Below the pieces are notes generated by a model that saw nothing but the letters and a program-made list of their open reading frames with translations, searched no databases and was not told where the DNA came from. DNA of 64,000 bases from Panax quinquefolius. Its lineage: Eukaryota > Streptophyta > Magnoliopsida > Apiales > Araliaceae. Position numbers and translations under genes: made by a program. The DNA lies in contig CM035165.1 of assembly GCA_020205615.1 (NCBI GenBank), positions 84,134,005 through 84,198,004 of the forward strand, in the 5' to 3' direction. Each line of letters begins with the position of its first letter. The stretch's first letter is position 1. Shown here piece by piece: positions 12,304 to 24,372 of this stretch.

Positions 12304-13184
12304 GTGCTAGTATAACAATTATAACAACAAAACACGTAATATCATAACCACTTCTAGAAAATGGTTTACAGACAATTTTGGTAAAAACTTATACATGGTG
12401 ATTTTCAAGAAAACAGAGACATACAATTTCACAGAAACTATATAATGTAAAACATATATGATAAGGTTTATACAACATACCTTTAATTTGTTCAGACAAC
12501 ACTTGTTAACCACTCAGAATAGCTTTGACAAACTCAGAATTTGTTTTGGAAATCACAGCCTTTTCTCTCTTAAACTCTCTCTGAAAACCTTTTCTTTTCT
12601 TTCTTTTCTCAGTATTAGACTGGGTACTAATAATAGTAAGCGTAAACTAACTAATGAATAGCCAACGTAATAAAACTGATAAATAATAATACGCCTACTA
12701 ATGACCTTATTAAAAACAACGGTTACCAAACATTATTATATATATTATTTATATTCTTTTTTTAATTTATATTATAATAATAATTCAAAATTAAAAAGGA
12801 AATCCAAAATCCATAGGGCTCCGTTTGGCAAAACTATTTAAAATTAAAGAATTAATATACTTAAACCTTGTTTGGTAAAACTAAATTAAAATTACTTTAA
12901 TCTATTTTAATAACTCTTTATAAAATAGTTATTTGTCACACCTTATTTAATTAAGTTTTCATACTTAATTAATTAATTACTTCAAATAACAATTTATTAA
13001 ATAATTCACTTAATCACAACTTTCAATCCACATAACACATTAATTATTTAACAAATAAATAATTAACTAAATCAAATCAATCAAATTAAACAATTATTTA
13101 TCCAATAATAAACACATCCAATAAATATTTATATAAATCAATAAATATTTATAATTTACATCTAAAAAAATCTGGAATGTTACA
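10155..13184 (-). repeat. 3' LTR of element B
   Basis: On the + strand it opens tgtgacacccccaaatc and ends ggaatgttaca, giving TG...CA ends and 3,030 bp. It carries an (AT)n run at 12264-12304 and a GC-rich cassette at 11690-11830. The stem-loops TCAACTA/TAGTTGA (10890-10908), CCAAA/TTTGG (10836-10850) and GTGAGC/GCTCAC (10494-10512) are present. ORFs here are chance. Confidence 0.95.
12264..12304. repeat. (AT)n microsatellite in LTR B
   Basis: A near-pure AT dinucleotide run. The matching positions in the related LTRs at 63787 and 51135 also carry AT runs of other lengths. Confidence 0.95.
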
Positions 13185-13207
13185 TCATTCCCCTCTTATA
13201 AGGATTC
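13185..13207 (-). other. Polypurine tract of element B
   Basis: The - strand reads a purine-rich stretch, aagaggggaatga, directly next to the 3' LTR. This is where plus-strand DNA synthesis starts in LTR elements. Confidence 0.8.
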
Positions 13208-13293
13208 TGTCCCCAGAATCACAACTCAAACAACATATTCGTTATATTCTTCCCTACTTACAAAGATTCTGTACCCAGAATCGAAGACACAGA

Positions 13294-13680
13294 TTAAACA
13301 AATAACTCAGGGTACTCTTTTACCATTTTCTCTTCGAGTTCCCACGTAGCTTCTTTAGCATTGTGGTTCCTCCACATCACCTTCACAGAAGGATTTACTT
13401 TATTCCTGAGCACTTGTTCTTTCCTGTCAACTATCTGGATAGGAATCTCTTCATAAGACAAATCTTTCTCAAAGCTATGCGGTTCGTACTTGATCATGTG
13501 TTTGTAATCGGGTTTATACGGTCGTAACACCGAAATATAAAAAACATTATGAATGTTTTCCAACTCTGGAGATAGAGCTATCTCGTAAGCTACCTCTCCA
13601 ACTCTTCGCAGCACTTCAAAGGGTCCAATAAACCTCGGGCTTAGTTTTCCCTTCTTATCGAAACAAATTTCCCCTTCCAA
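13294..13680 (-). pseudogene. Integrase C-terminus and chromodomain of element B
   Basis: An open stretch of 128 codons with GPFEVLRRVGEVAYEIAL, the HNVFYISVLRPY block and a C-terminal chromodomain (IPIQIVDRKEQVLRNKV, VKVMWRNHN, EATWELEEKM) ending PELFV. This pattern is diagnostic of Tekay/Del chromoviruses. The domain is intact but is separated by stops from the catalytic core. The G copy at 49905-50225 is nearly identical. Confidence 0.92.
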
Positions 13681-13689
13681 GGAGAAACT

Positions 13690-14661
13690 TTTAGGAATAC
13701 GTAACTTCCTACGTCAAATGCATGATCTTGCCTGTGTTGATCAACATACTTCTTCTGTCGGTCTTGAGCTGCTACCAATCTTGTCCTGATGAGTTTGATA
13801 ACCTCAGCAGTTTGTTGTACCGATTACGGTCCTAGCATAGTTGGCGTTCACACCGACTTCATCCCAAAGACGGTGGAGTTACGCACTTTCTCTAGTATAA
13901 CGCCGTAAGGTGGCATACCGATACTCGTGTGATAACTATTATGGTAAGCGAATTCCACCAACGGTAATTATTCTTCCCAGCTTCCTTTGAAATCCATGAC
14001 GCATGCTCTCAACATATCTTCCAATGTCTAGATCATTCGTTCGCTTTGGCCATCTATTTGTGGATGATAAGCCGTACTCATTCGCAACTGAGTTCCCATG
14101 CTTTCTTGTAGTCTCTTCCAGAAGTTTGACGTGAATCGCAGGTCTCTATCGGACACAATTGACACTGGCACTCCATATCTCGAAACGATCTCTTTGATGT
14201 ACAATCTTGCGAACTGATCAAGATTGAACCTAATCTTTATTGGTAAAAAGTGTGTTGATTTTGTCAGTCTATCCACTATCCACCCAAATCGCATCGCATC
14301 CACTCTGAGTAGTTGGAAGACCCACCACAAAATCCATCGTGATGTGCTCCCACTTCCATTCTGGTATTTCCAACGGTTGAAGTAATCCGCTGGGTCTTTG
14401 ATGTTCGGCTTTTACTCTTTGAGATGTCATACATTTCTCCACGCATTCTGCAACATCCATTTTCATATTCGACCACCAAAAATGTCGGCGTAAATCTTGA
14501 TACATCTTCGTGCTTCCTGGATGAATTGAATATTTTAAGTTATGAGCTTCGGTCAAGATTTCATCTTTCAGCTCTAGTGTTGCTGGGACCCAGATTCTTC
14601 CTTCGTACCGTAGTAATCCTTTGGTATCGATCTTGTATTTCGTATCACTACCGTTAACCAT
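13690..14661 (-). pseudogene. Integrase relic of element B
   Basis: 14269-14661 holds the zinc-binding region; the last ligand pair reads CMTS rather than CxxC, so one Cys is lost. It also holds the first core Asp (MDFVVGLP). A frameshift near 14275-14330 moves to 14028-14330, with [16 protein letters not shown] and DGQSER (second Asp and Glu present). Stops follow at about 14027 and below 13990. The enzyme would insert cDNA into the chromosome. Confidence 0.88.
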
Positions 14662-14682
14662 AATCTCTTTTATCTTCCCACA

Positions 14683-15841
14683 TTATTCTTCTTGTAACTG
14701 AGCATTCTTCACCTTGTCCAGTAAAGTTGGACTGGCTTCTAACTGGAATAGGCGTTCGTCGGATTCCTGTGGAAATTTGATTTCCAGTTCTAGCTTTGTC
14801 ATTACTGAAATGAGCTCCTCCTGAGTTGTTATCAGCATCAACTTCTCCCGACCTTTCCTACTTAAAGCATCTGCAACCACATTCGCTTTGCCTGGATGAT
14901 AAAAGATCTCACAATCATAATCTTTTATCAATTCCATCCACCTTCTCGACGTGTTAGGATCCTTACGAGTGAAAATATACTTCAGACTTTTGTGGTCTGT
15001 GTAGATCTCATATTTCTCTCTATAAAGATAGTGTCTCCATATCTTGAGAGCAAATACTACTGCAGCCAATTCCAAATCATGAGTCGAATAACCTTTCTCA
15101 TAATCCTTCAGTTGTCTTGATGCATAGGCAATAACTTTGTCGTTCTACATAAGAACACAACCCAATCCTTTGTGTGAGGCATCACTATATACCACAAAAT
15201 TTCTTGTATTATCCGACATGGTTAACACAGGTGCCACACTTAGCTTCTTCTTCAAATCTTGGAAGCTCTCCTCATATTTCTAAAATCACACGAATTTCCA
15301 CGACTTTTTCGTGTTAAATTTGTTAACAGAGTGGCTATCTTGGAAAAATCTTGAATGAATCTTCTATAATAATGAAGCCAAATTTCTAAGAAACTCCTCA
15401 CCTCGAAAGTGTCCTTGGTTGTTCCCAATTTATTCTGACTTCCACTTTCGATGGATCCTTTGAAATCCCATCTTTGTCAATCACATGACCCAAAAAATTA
15501 TACGATCGAGCCAAAATTTAGCTTAGAGAATTTCTCGTACAACTTTTCCTTTCTTAGTGTCTCAAATGCCATAAATGTTCCACGTGTTCTTCTTGAGTTT
15601 TGGAATACACGAATGTAAATCGATAAATACCACTACGAACTTGTCTAAGAATGGTTTAAATACCACATTCATCAAATTCATGAACGCAAATAGGGCATTT
15701 GTTAAACCAAAGACATCACCGAAACTTCGTAATGTTCATGGGAGTTAAGAATGTCGTTCTAGGTATATCCTCCTTTCTTACCTTCAATTGGTGATACCCA
15801 CTTCTCAAATCTATTTTCGAGAAGTACTTAGCACCCTTCAA
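14683..15841 (-). pseudogene. RT C-terminal part and RNase H relic of element B
   Basis: 14683-15075 encodes RNase H and the tether ([32 protein letters not shown]). 15076-15841 is the rest of RT with repeated frame changes. The catalytic FIDD block near 15620 is scrambled after FID, so the active site is gone. It continues directly from the 15842-17101 frame, separated by a TAG. Confidence 0.85.
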
Positions 15842-17101
15842 CTAGTAAAACAAGTCATCTATTCTAGGCAACGAATACCTATTCTTAATAGTGACCTTGT
15901 TTAACTCCCTATAATCAATGCAAAGACGCATTGATCCGTCCTTCTTCTTCATGAATAATACTGGCATTCCCCACGGTGATACACTTGGTTGAATATATTT
16001 CTTGTACAGCAGCTCTTGCAATTGCACCATCAGTTCCTTCATTTCTACCGGAGCCATTCTGTACGGGGCCTTCGATATCAGTGCAGTTCCTGGCGCTAAG
16101 TCGATTACGAACTCAATCTCTCTGTCAGGAGGAAGTCCTGGCAAATCCTCTGAAAATACATCTACGAATTTCCTAACTACTGGTATCTCCTCCAGTTTCA
16201 TAACCTTTTTCTGAGTATCGACTATGTAAGCCAAATAACCCACACAGCCTTTACTTAACAACTTATTGGCCTGCATAATCGTCAGACATTTCAGTTGTCT
16301 AGGCGATTTGCTACCATAGAAAACTACCTTTGACGGAGTCAGAAGGTTTACACACTTCTTATGACAATCAATTACTGCTCCATATTTGAACAACCAATCC
16401 ATTCCCAAAATAACATCAAATTCTCTAAGTCTAATTGGGATTAAATCTACCATTAGGATATTCCCTTTAATATTCTCCCTACATTTCTTGTATACGAACC
16501 TAACAGGAATCACTTCCCTATTCACAATTTCTATGTTCAAAGGGAAATTCAGTTCTTCTCTAGGCAATTCTAACCTCTTAGCAAATTCATCAAATATAAA
16601 CGAGCAAGTAGCACGCGAATCAAATAATACATAAGCATTAATATCGTTGATTGGGATAATACCTGACACCACATCTTTTGATTGCACAGCATCCTGCACA
16701 ATCATGTTGAATGTTCTGGCTGTGGGTTTGTTTGATGTTGTAGGTCCAGCAATGGCCCATGTTCCTCCGCTGCTACCTCCCTTGCTTCTTGTTATTTCTC
16801 CAACCTTCTTCTGAGGGCATTCACGAGCAAAGTGATCCTTGGATCCGCACGTGAAACAGACATTCTTCTTGGGTTGGATGCAATTTGGGGCCATGTGACC
16901 TTCCTGGCCACAGTTGAAACATGCATGTTTCCCCATTAAGCACACCCCCTTATGAAACCTCCCGCATGTAGCACAGGCTTCAAACTTCCTAAATTGCTGG
17001 TTACCCTGCTGGTTTCTAGTACCCCCATTTCCGTTCCACTTCATCTTCAAATTGTTGTTGTTGTTGTTGCCATTTCCATTGCCTCCGCTACCATTCTTCA
17101 C
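15842..17101 (-). pseudogene. Gag C-terminus, protease and RT N-terminus of element B
   Basis: One open frame of about 419 codons (a fragment; the first codon is GTG). In order: an Asn/Gly-rich linker; a partial CCHC-like motif and two good zinc knuckles ([28 protein letters not shown]); protease with the active-site motif changed to DSRA; the ILGMDWL block; then the RT start ([30 protein letters not shown]). It stops at 15842 inside the RT palm, at LPRIDDLFY. The Gly-to-Arg change in DSGA would by itself inactivate the protease. Confidence 0.92.
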
Positions 17102-17108
17102 TTCCCCC

Positions 17109-17810
17109 TCATTCTTCTTCTTCTTCTTCTTCTTCTTGTTCTTGATTGAATTTTGTCATTGCCTCGCATCCACCTTCAGCGAGTACTGCCTTCTCCATCA
17201 CTGCTGCAAACGTCTTCAATTGGAACAGGGAAACCCTACTATACATCCAGGGCTTTAGTCCCTGTTCAAATCTCTTTGCCTTACGCTCGTCTGTGCTGAC
17301 CTGATATGGCGCAAACCTTGACAATTCATTGAATTTTGCGGCATACTCAGATACTGTCATCGTTCCCTGCTTTAGTTCCAAAAACTAAAAATCTAACTGA
17401 CTCTTCGAACTCTCTGGGAAATAGGTCTCGAAGAATAACTCCTTGAACCTATCCCAGGTCATCACTTCTGGTCCTTCCCGGGTTTTATTGGCCTGCCACC
17501 AATAACTAGCTTCTGCTTTCAACATGAACGTTGCAAAAACAGTCTTTTGTTCATCCCCTACCCTAGTGACTTCAAACACCTTCTCAATTTCCATAATCCA
17601 GGTCTGTGCCTCGACCGGATTCATGGACCCATGGAATTCAGGTGGTCCAACCGCCTTGAAATCCTTAAACGTTGTGCCTTGGTTCTGAGTTTGATTCTGC
17701 AATGCTCCTGTTAGTAACGTTACTAGTTGTTGGACGGGATTATCTTCAACATCGTTATTGTTAGTTCTCTCATTGGTTCTCTGTCGGGGTGGTTCACATC
17801 TGGGAGGCAT
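17109..17810 (-). pseudogene. gag: Gag of element B (start, one stop, one frameshift)
   Basis: ATG at 17808-17810 begins MPPRCEPPRQRT. The Gag domain includes GPPEFHGSMNPVEAQTWI, SYWWQANK and FFETYFPESS. A TAG at 17382-17384 breaks it. The frame resumes to 17109 ([25 protein letters not shown]) and ends in a run of Glu from a GAA microsatellite (about 17115-17145). Length change in that repeat probably caused the frameshift into the 15842-17101 frame. Confidence 0.9.
17115..17146. repeat. (GAA)n microsatellite inside gag of B
   Basis: About nine GAA codons on the - strand, at the point where the gag frame is lost. Repeat slippage is the simplest cause. Confidence 0.9.
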
Positions 17811-18108
17811 TTTCTGTTAAAAAAACATCTATTAGACTATTACTCAACTTCTTTAAGTATTTGCTAATTACTTGCCTCCATAAAAGAAATAACAACATAA
17901 CACATAACACTTTGAATAAAATAATAACTTTTATTTATTCATCATTACTTCGAAAAACATAAAAATAATAGCATCACTACTATTTATATTCCTTCCCTAA
18001 ACTACAAAAGTTACAGGACAACATCATCATTCTCATATCCCATGGTTCCTTAACACTAGGGATTTACACATTATTTAACACTTATTACGTGCATAACAGG
18101 CACATTTC
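17811..18108 (-). other. Leader between upstream ORF and gag in B
   Basis: About 300 bp of AT-rich sequence with no ORF or recognised site. It separates the extra ORF's stop from the gag ATG. Confidence 0.6.
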
Positions 18109-18379
18109 CTACGATGATCTATTAAGATACTCCGTAGCCTTTCGACGCTCTTCTTCCATAACTTGGAACATTGTTCGGCGATCTAACACGTATGATGGTA
18201 AAGTCTCGAACTGAATTGGATAACCCATGACCCGATCTTGAGCTCGATTGATCACGGTATTGAATACTTTATACATCTCTTCCATCTTCATCCTCTTTGC
18301 TTGTGCATCCCTTACTGCTCTTCCAATTCATTGATAAGCTTCCTCGTATGCGTCTTCAGCTCTCGCCCTCTTGGTAGCT
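18109..18379 (-). pseudogene. Extra ORF upstream of gag in B, 3' part
   Basis: The second half of an ORF split by element C. It reads in the same frame as the 28600-29070 part once the 5-bp target duplication is counted once. The product is charged and helix-rich (KRARAEDAYEEAY, MKMEEMYKVFNTVINRAQDR, VMEEERRKATEYLNRSS), with one in-frame TGA. Function is unknown; no domain is recognised. Standard Tekay elements go from leader straight to gag, so this is an added module. Confidence 0.65.
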
Positions 18380-18384
18380 TCTTC
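18380..18384. repeat. Left target-site duplication of C (tcttc)
   Basis: tcttc here and at 28595-28599 flank element C exactly. Confidence 0.97.
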
Positions 18385-21300
18385 TGTGACAACCCGGAAA
18401 TCCGGATTGTCCAGAAATTAAGATTTAAAGAATTAGTTATTAATAAAATGAATTTTTATTAATACTATTCGGTGCTATGTGTTTATTAATCGTTCTATAA
18501 CCTAGAATGATTATTAATTGGGAGGATTCTGGCTATGAGCTAGATTGAACGAGTAAGAATTTTCAAGATGAAAATAAAAAATTTTCAGGAACAAAATATT
18601 TCTGGGGAAAAAGACGAAATAAGCACTATTCACCCGACGAAACCTAAGGGTTAGGGTTTACATAACCTAAACCTTTCCGAGAATTAGGTATGTTGAAATG
18701 ACATTCCGTCGAAAGATTTGACGATAATATATCGTGAAAAGTTAAGTAAGCCGATAAAAGTTTTTTTCAAAAAACGTGCAAAAATCGGACGAAATAAAAA
18801 TGACGAAAAGTACTGCTGTGTATTTTTCATTCGTTTAGCTACGTTATAGGAAAACGTGAAGGAAAACGCTTAACGTGGAAAAGTGTTTTTCAGTTTTTCG
18901 GAGATCCGAAGATTATGTAAAAGTTAATCAGTAAAGGAAAGACGAAATATCCAAAAATATTTGGATTCCGAGAATCGCAGTTTTCGAACTGTCGGACGAA
19001 TTCCGAAACACGGAAGCACAAAGCTTCCAAGGGAAGCTAGCTGAGGAGGTGGGGCGGCCACTTGGCCACCAAGTAAACTTGGTGGCTAAGTTATGAATAA
19101 TAAGGAAGTTAGGGACAAAATGACTAAAATGCCCTTAGCTTTGGTTTTCTATATAACCAAGCTTAAGCTCATTTGTTTGATTGAAAATTTCAACCAACAC
19201 TTGAGAGAGAGAGAGAGAGCTCGGATGGGGAAGAGAGGAGAAGAATGAGGAAAAAAAGCTAGGAAGTGCACGCTTTGTCCAAACGGAAGGAGATCAAAAG
19301 AGAAAGGTGATTCAAAACCTAGTCTTCTATAAATTTTCTTTAAGTTTTTATGTTCAAAAACATAACTTAATGAAGATAAGAAGTAGATTAAGTTAGAAAT
19401 GATTTCATATGGTTGAAATCGTAAGAAAATGAAGAAATAAGAATTAGAAATTTATTTTATAAATTTCTTAAGGAAATATAAGATTAAGTAAGGATTTTGA
19501 GCGATCCGAATGAATCTTATGAATGAGTAGGTTAAATAAGTAAGGAATGGTGTTCTATAACATCAAATTCCAAGAAAAAGTGAAATCGTAATCCAAAATA
19601 TCGACTAAAATGAAGAACGAACGAAGAACACGAAGAACACGCGAAGAACAAGAAGAACGTTGATGATGGACAAATTTCAAACCATCGTAGTGTAATTGTT
19701 GTTGATGGAAAAGTTTAAAACCATCGCGTATAAGTTAGATGCTTATTGCTTGGTTAGGAACGTTGGAAATATTCATGAAGAACGGATTAAAATTGAGCTA
19801 TAACGAAGTTATGGCGAAATTTTCGTAAAAGATGAACGAGAATTAGAAAGTTTGTAAATGAACCCGAATGTGTGGGTTTTCATAAGAATGTAAGAGAACG
19901 TAGAAAATGTGAGTCGTGGACTCAAGAATGAACGAATTCCGAGTTCAGATGATCGAATTACGGACGAACGAACGAAGAACATTAATAACGTAAAACGAAC
20001 AAAGAGTGAAGATTAAGCCAATTGAATGGCATGTTAACGGATTGAGAATGAAGTTCTGTCCATGGGTAATCGAAGTGCATAAGATAAGGAAGAAAATGAC
20101 CTTGGAACTACCTCGTTCCAAGTTATAACGAAGAAGTTATGAGATTTTGAAATCAGCGTCTCAAGCTTGTAAAAGACTTAGAAAATTTTTCTAGGTTTCA
20201 TACTTTGGTATTGCAGCATGAAGTCGTGCCTTGGAGGAGGTAGCCGCAACCACGAGATCGGCCATAATCTTACGGAGAGTGGCGCCACAACAGAAGAGAT
20301 AACAAAGGACTTTGGCACCGCGCTTTGCCGGGAAGAGAGAGAGAGAAGTAGGTCGGCATGCATGCATGAGAGAGGAAAGGAAGAACGCAGTCTTGCGGTC
20401 ACGGTGTGAAGCAATGCCTTGAAATGAGATTTTTATTTCTCTAGTATTGGGGGATGTGCAAGAAAGAAGTATTAACATGTAGTTCAATTAATGTAACACT
20501 TAATCAAGTGTTTTAAACCTTTAATAAAGGTTAAACGAAAAGATTTAAATGAGATTAAAAGATAAAGAATGTGGATGTGAGTTACGGGCCGATTAAAAGG
20601 GGACCGTAGTCGCGACAAACGAAGCGTGAGGATTACTATGATTTGGAATTCCTTAGACGTTGGTTGATGAAGGTAATGAATAACATTCCAATGTTATGTC
20701 ATGGTAATGAGAGATGAATGTAAAGCGTTTAGACGCTGTGAACGTAATGTTGTTGCGATGAACGATCGGTCTTAGCATACAATGAACGGTATGGCTTCGA
20801 CATTAAGAAAGAATAATGAACATGGGGTTTATGGGATGGATAACGATGAATGCAATTGAAACCCTGAGTAAAGGTTGAGTGTACGCGAATATTAAACGGG
20901 TAGAAACTACACTCCGTGTAGGGTTTGACCGTAAGGTAATGAAGAATGTTGATTAACCGTGAACGGTGAAGAAATTGAGTTGAAGATAATAACGTATAAT
21001 GTTAAGAAGCCGAGTTAATAAGTATAACTTGGATAAATGTTCCGAGTTGAAGGAACTGGATGTTGTAGGGTATGAATAAATTCATATGAAATGTTTAACG
21101 CTATGACCTCATAGTATTGACATTGAGTGATCGTTCCGAGTATACAAAATATTGTATGACTTAGACGATAAGAAATGAATCCTGAGGTATGGCATTTGGT
21201 TGCCAGAAAGCCGTAAGGAATAAGAAGTTGACTTAACGAACATTATAGTTAATGGTTCGTATAAGTTAAGAGAAAGTTAGGTTGTGGTACAATCGTAACC

Positions 21301-22636
21301 TTTGATGGTTGACATATGGGAGCTGGGCTAAACAATTCCTTCAGAGAGCGAAGGTATATACGAAACTAGCAATCGATCTAACTCACCGTGATGGGGTGTA
21401 GATGAGGCAGGAATTTGTTTGTTGGTTGTTTGTGGGAAACCACCAGAAAGTACCATATGGACTACTAGCAGAGAAGCGATGTGTGCTAAGTCCTAGCGAA
21501 CTTATAAGAAGAAGATAAGAATGTAAATCATCAAAGATGATGAACGTTTTGAGTAAGACATCTCCGTATGTCATGAAACCGTAAACTGGTAATGAAAGTT
21601 TGTCGCGTAAAATTATATTGTAAGAACGCGAACCTTAAGAAGTAAAGTTAAGTAAACCAATGCGTAAGTCAAGTATATGACTAATTGGTGTATGTGTTAT
21701 TTCCTTATGTGTTATATAGGAATTGGAATGAGCGATTCAAAGATAAGTCAGTGGTAATGCGTAAGAAAGTTTCTAACATTCATTCATATTTTAAATGGAT
21801 GCTAGTTTCTTAAACTTCTCGGATGTTGAACTTGAGAAGTTACATACATATCTTGAATATGCGATATTTGTACAAGGTGGTAGAATATATGAGGCCTTGT
21901 GCTATAATTTGAACACTTCGGTGTTTCTGTGAGATGAACTGTTCTATGTTTGAACTGTTTAATAAAAGAATGTTATGTTTATACATTAACCGTTATTGTT
22001 AAGTCTGTCTTTATTGATTCTAGCAGAGACGATGTAATGTATGAAAGAGAGTAGAGAATGAAAGTATTTCAAAGTGCATGTAACTAATGTTTTAAGATGA
22101 TAGGAATCAAGACTATTCCTATTATTCAAGCCGCTTCGTAACCTTTGTTCGATTATTGAAGTCGAAAAGAATGTTAAACTCTTGAAGTTGTTTGTTCATT
22201 TGTTATGACTTCTTTGGGCAATTGAATGCTCACACTTGCTTTAAATGAAAAACATTTTTTCAATGTAACGATGTTAGAAGAACTTAAGGATCCCGTATAG
22301 ATCAAGTCGCGGTATCCGGATGAATAGTCATTCGAATGTGAATGAACGAGAAGATCAAGTGAAGACTTGTAATGTAGAAAGATGAGAATTAAACTATAGA
22401 ATAGTTTAATGAACGATTATGTATCCTTGGTGGCGGATAAAAGTCACTCGTGCAAGATGTAAAGAATAATGTAATTATCATTATTTGTAATGAGAAAGGT
22501 TATAAGGTTTTAGAACCTGGGATTTTAGAATGTATGTCATTATATTTTAGTATATAATGATGTATGTTGGATGAATGATGTACTCGTGACGTACGGAATC
22601 CGGGTGTGAAGATAGATCGGATTTCGGGGCGTTACA
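18385..22636 (+). repeat. 5' LTR of element C
   Basis: Starts tgtgacaacccgg and ends ggggcgttaca. It aligns with 24373-28594 over its whole length with many small differences, including a ~30-bp stretch (about 18436-18466) absent from the other LTR. A TATA-like box lies at 19150-19156. A GC-rich cassette (20205-20415) is heavily altered relative to the partner, and the GGGCA/TGCTC stem-loop is at 22216-22231. ORFs in it are not credible genes. Confidence 0.95.
19150..19156 (+). promoter_or_regulatory. TATA-like box, 5' LTR of C
   Basis: TATATAA, repeated at 25117-25123 in the partner LTR. It would put the RNA start near 19180, leaving a transcribed LTR part (R-U5) of about 3.4 kb that includes the GC-rich cassette. 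Confidence 0.5.
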
Positions 22637-22639
22637 GGT

Positions 22640-22651
22640 TGGTATCAAAGC
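22640..22651 (+). other. Primer-binding site of C
   Basis: TGGTATCAAAGC, three bases after the LTR end; complementary to initiator tRNA-Met with one difference from the usual TGGTATCAGAGC. An AGGTT/AACCT hairpin follows at 22656-22668. Confidence 0.9.
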
Positions 22652-24346
22652 TGATAGGTTATAAACCTTATGTATGAGTACCTAAGACTATAATCGTAAA
22701 GAGAAGGATAAGAAGATCACCACGTTATCATAGTAAATCGTAGTAATAACGGATGAGTACGTTAAGCGATGAATGATTTATAGCTAATGCTATGAATGAA
22801 TGGTACTACAAAGTAGTACGGGAAGAAGAACTCAGATTGAGTTGTAACGGATAGTATACGAATTAAAGAAAATTCGTATTAAGTAAAGAGAAAGTTAGAA
22901 GTTATAAGATTTCAATTGAGGACTCATGCGATAGCTGAGTTGTATGAATCTTTGTATGCGCAGAGGTTTGTGCTTGGTGTAACAACCACTCAGTTTATTG
23001 CAGTGATAATCATTGAAATTGGTTGCGCTATCAAGATGTATATGACGAGAAGGTGAATCTTTTCTTATGTATATACTTGATAGGTAGAAAATGATAAGAT
23101 AGGTGCGGGTTCTTGAAACTCATACTTATGAAAAGTTTGTGACTCATAGTTATATGCTATGTTTCTGAGCCCTAAGCATATGGATAGTCCTTGATTTGTT
23201 CTTGGATTACATATTGCGAAGATAAGTTCTTCAACACATATGGTTGTGGAAAGTTACTAAACACATAAAGTGTGGTAAGTTGATGAACTATACTAAGGTA
23301 TATGAATGTTTAGACTAAAAGTAAGTATTTTCAGTAGCCTTAGCATTGAAGGTGCTAGAGAAGATTAAGTATTGTCGCAAGTAAGACAATGAAGGAAAAT
23401 GGAGAATAAGATATTCCAAGTCATCTAGTTATGTTAGATTTCGAAATTTCTTGAAATCGTGCTAATGTGCGCATTTTAAAAATGAAAGAATTGGTTCGAC
23501 TTTTGGAACCAATGGATTTTAAAAGAACTATTCTTGGTATGTCTACGCTAATTGTTTCGACTAGACAGGAATTGATTTGAAATATCAAAATGAATTTTAT
23601 ATCATCAGTGCATTTGATGCAAGCATGGTAAAAGGATGGAGTTATTAATGCAATTAAACCTGGTGTTGGATTTGATCTTAGGATCAATAACCCACTATGG
23701 TATGATGCATAATGATGAAGTCATAAACTAACGAAGTCCTCAACGTACTGTGAAAAGTGTGGTATCATGACGTCATAAAACATTTTGATGTGTTGCAAAC
23801 GAATTTAAAGAAGTAGTCGATGTCAATTGAGTTGACTAGACGAATGTTTCAAGTTGATATCTAATTTATTGGTATGGTCTAAGCTATTTGATTTGGCTAG
23901 ACGAATGGTATGTCATGATGCCAAACCAAATTGTTTTGGTGCGGAATCTAATGAGTAAGTCTGAGGTGAACATACTCCGAAATGGGGTTATACTATGGGT
24001 TGATCACCTATGTATGGAAGAGGTAGTTTACCTTCTTTGTGATTGTAAACTGACCGTGGAAAGAAAGGTTACGACGTTATGCTATTTAACCTAGTAAGAG
24101 TTCATGGTCAATTTGACCCCTTAGCAAAAGTATGAAATGTTTTAAAGGAATCTTTATATTCCTCGTTATTCCTTTCACTTCATGATTCTTGATAAGTTAT
24201 GAAGGGTAGGGAATGTTTGAAAGATAATAACTTCTTTGAAGAGAAGTTGAGAAGAAGAGTAAGTTAAAATTTTGAGGACGAAATTCTGTGAAGAAGGGGT
24301 GAATGTGATGACCCGGGTATGGGTATGGTTTGAAAAAATTTCAAAG

Positions 24347-24372
24347 ACGGAATTTTTATAAGGGGGGAAGGA
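24347..24372 (+). other. Polypurine tract of C
   Basis: A purine run (aaggggggaaggatg) just before the 3' LTR. A second, older-looking tract lies at 24283-24303, followed by an LTR-start-like tgtgatgaccc. Confidence 0.8.

Larger units (their letters stand above)
22637..24372 (+). other. Non-coding internal domain of C
   Basis: No reading frame resembles gag or pol. It opens with a PBS and hairpin and is colinear with the inverted internal domain of D (57868-59666). Shared anchors are the leader, TGATTTGAAATATCAAAAT (23573-23591), CATGACGTCAT (23766-23776), GTCTA/TAGAC stem-loops (23541-23566, 23816-23841, 23877-23902) and the CCAAA/TTTGG stem-loop (23926-23939). It ends with two successive polypurine/LTR-start motifs. 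Confidence 0.8.

Noticed and set aside
12264..12304. AT runs as replication origins or cruciform elements.
   Set aside because: They recur at the same LTR position with varying length, as ordinary microsatellites do.
20178..20487. Arg/Ser-rich ORFs in C's LTRs (also 26138-26444).
   Set aside because: They lie in the GC-rich cassette, differ completely between the two LTRs and have no start context or family similarity.
23516..23575. A frame in C's interior resembling a protease ILGMDWL block (ILGMSTL).
   Set aside because: The homologous D sequence keeps the GTCTA/TAGAC hairpin here, not the reading frame, so the match looks accidental.
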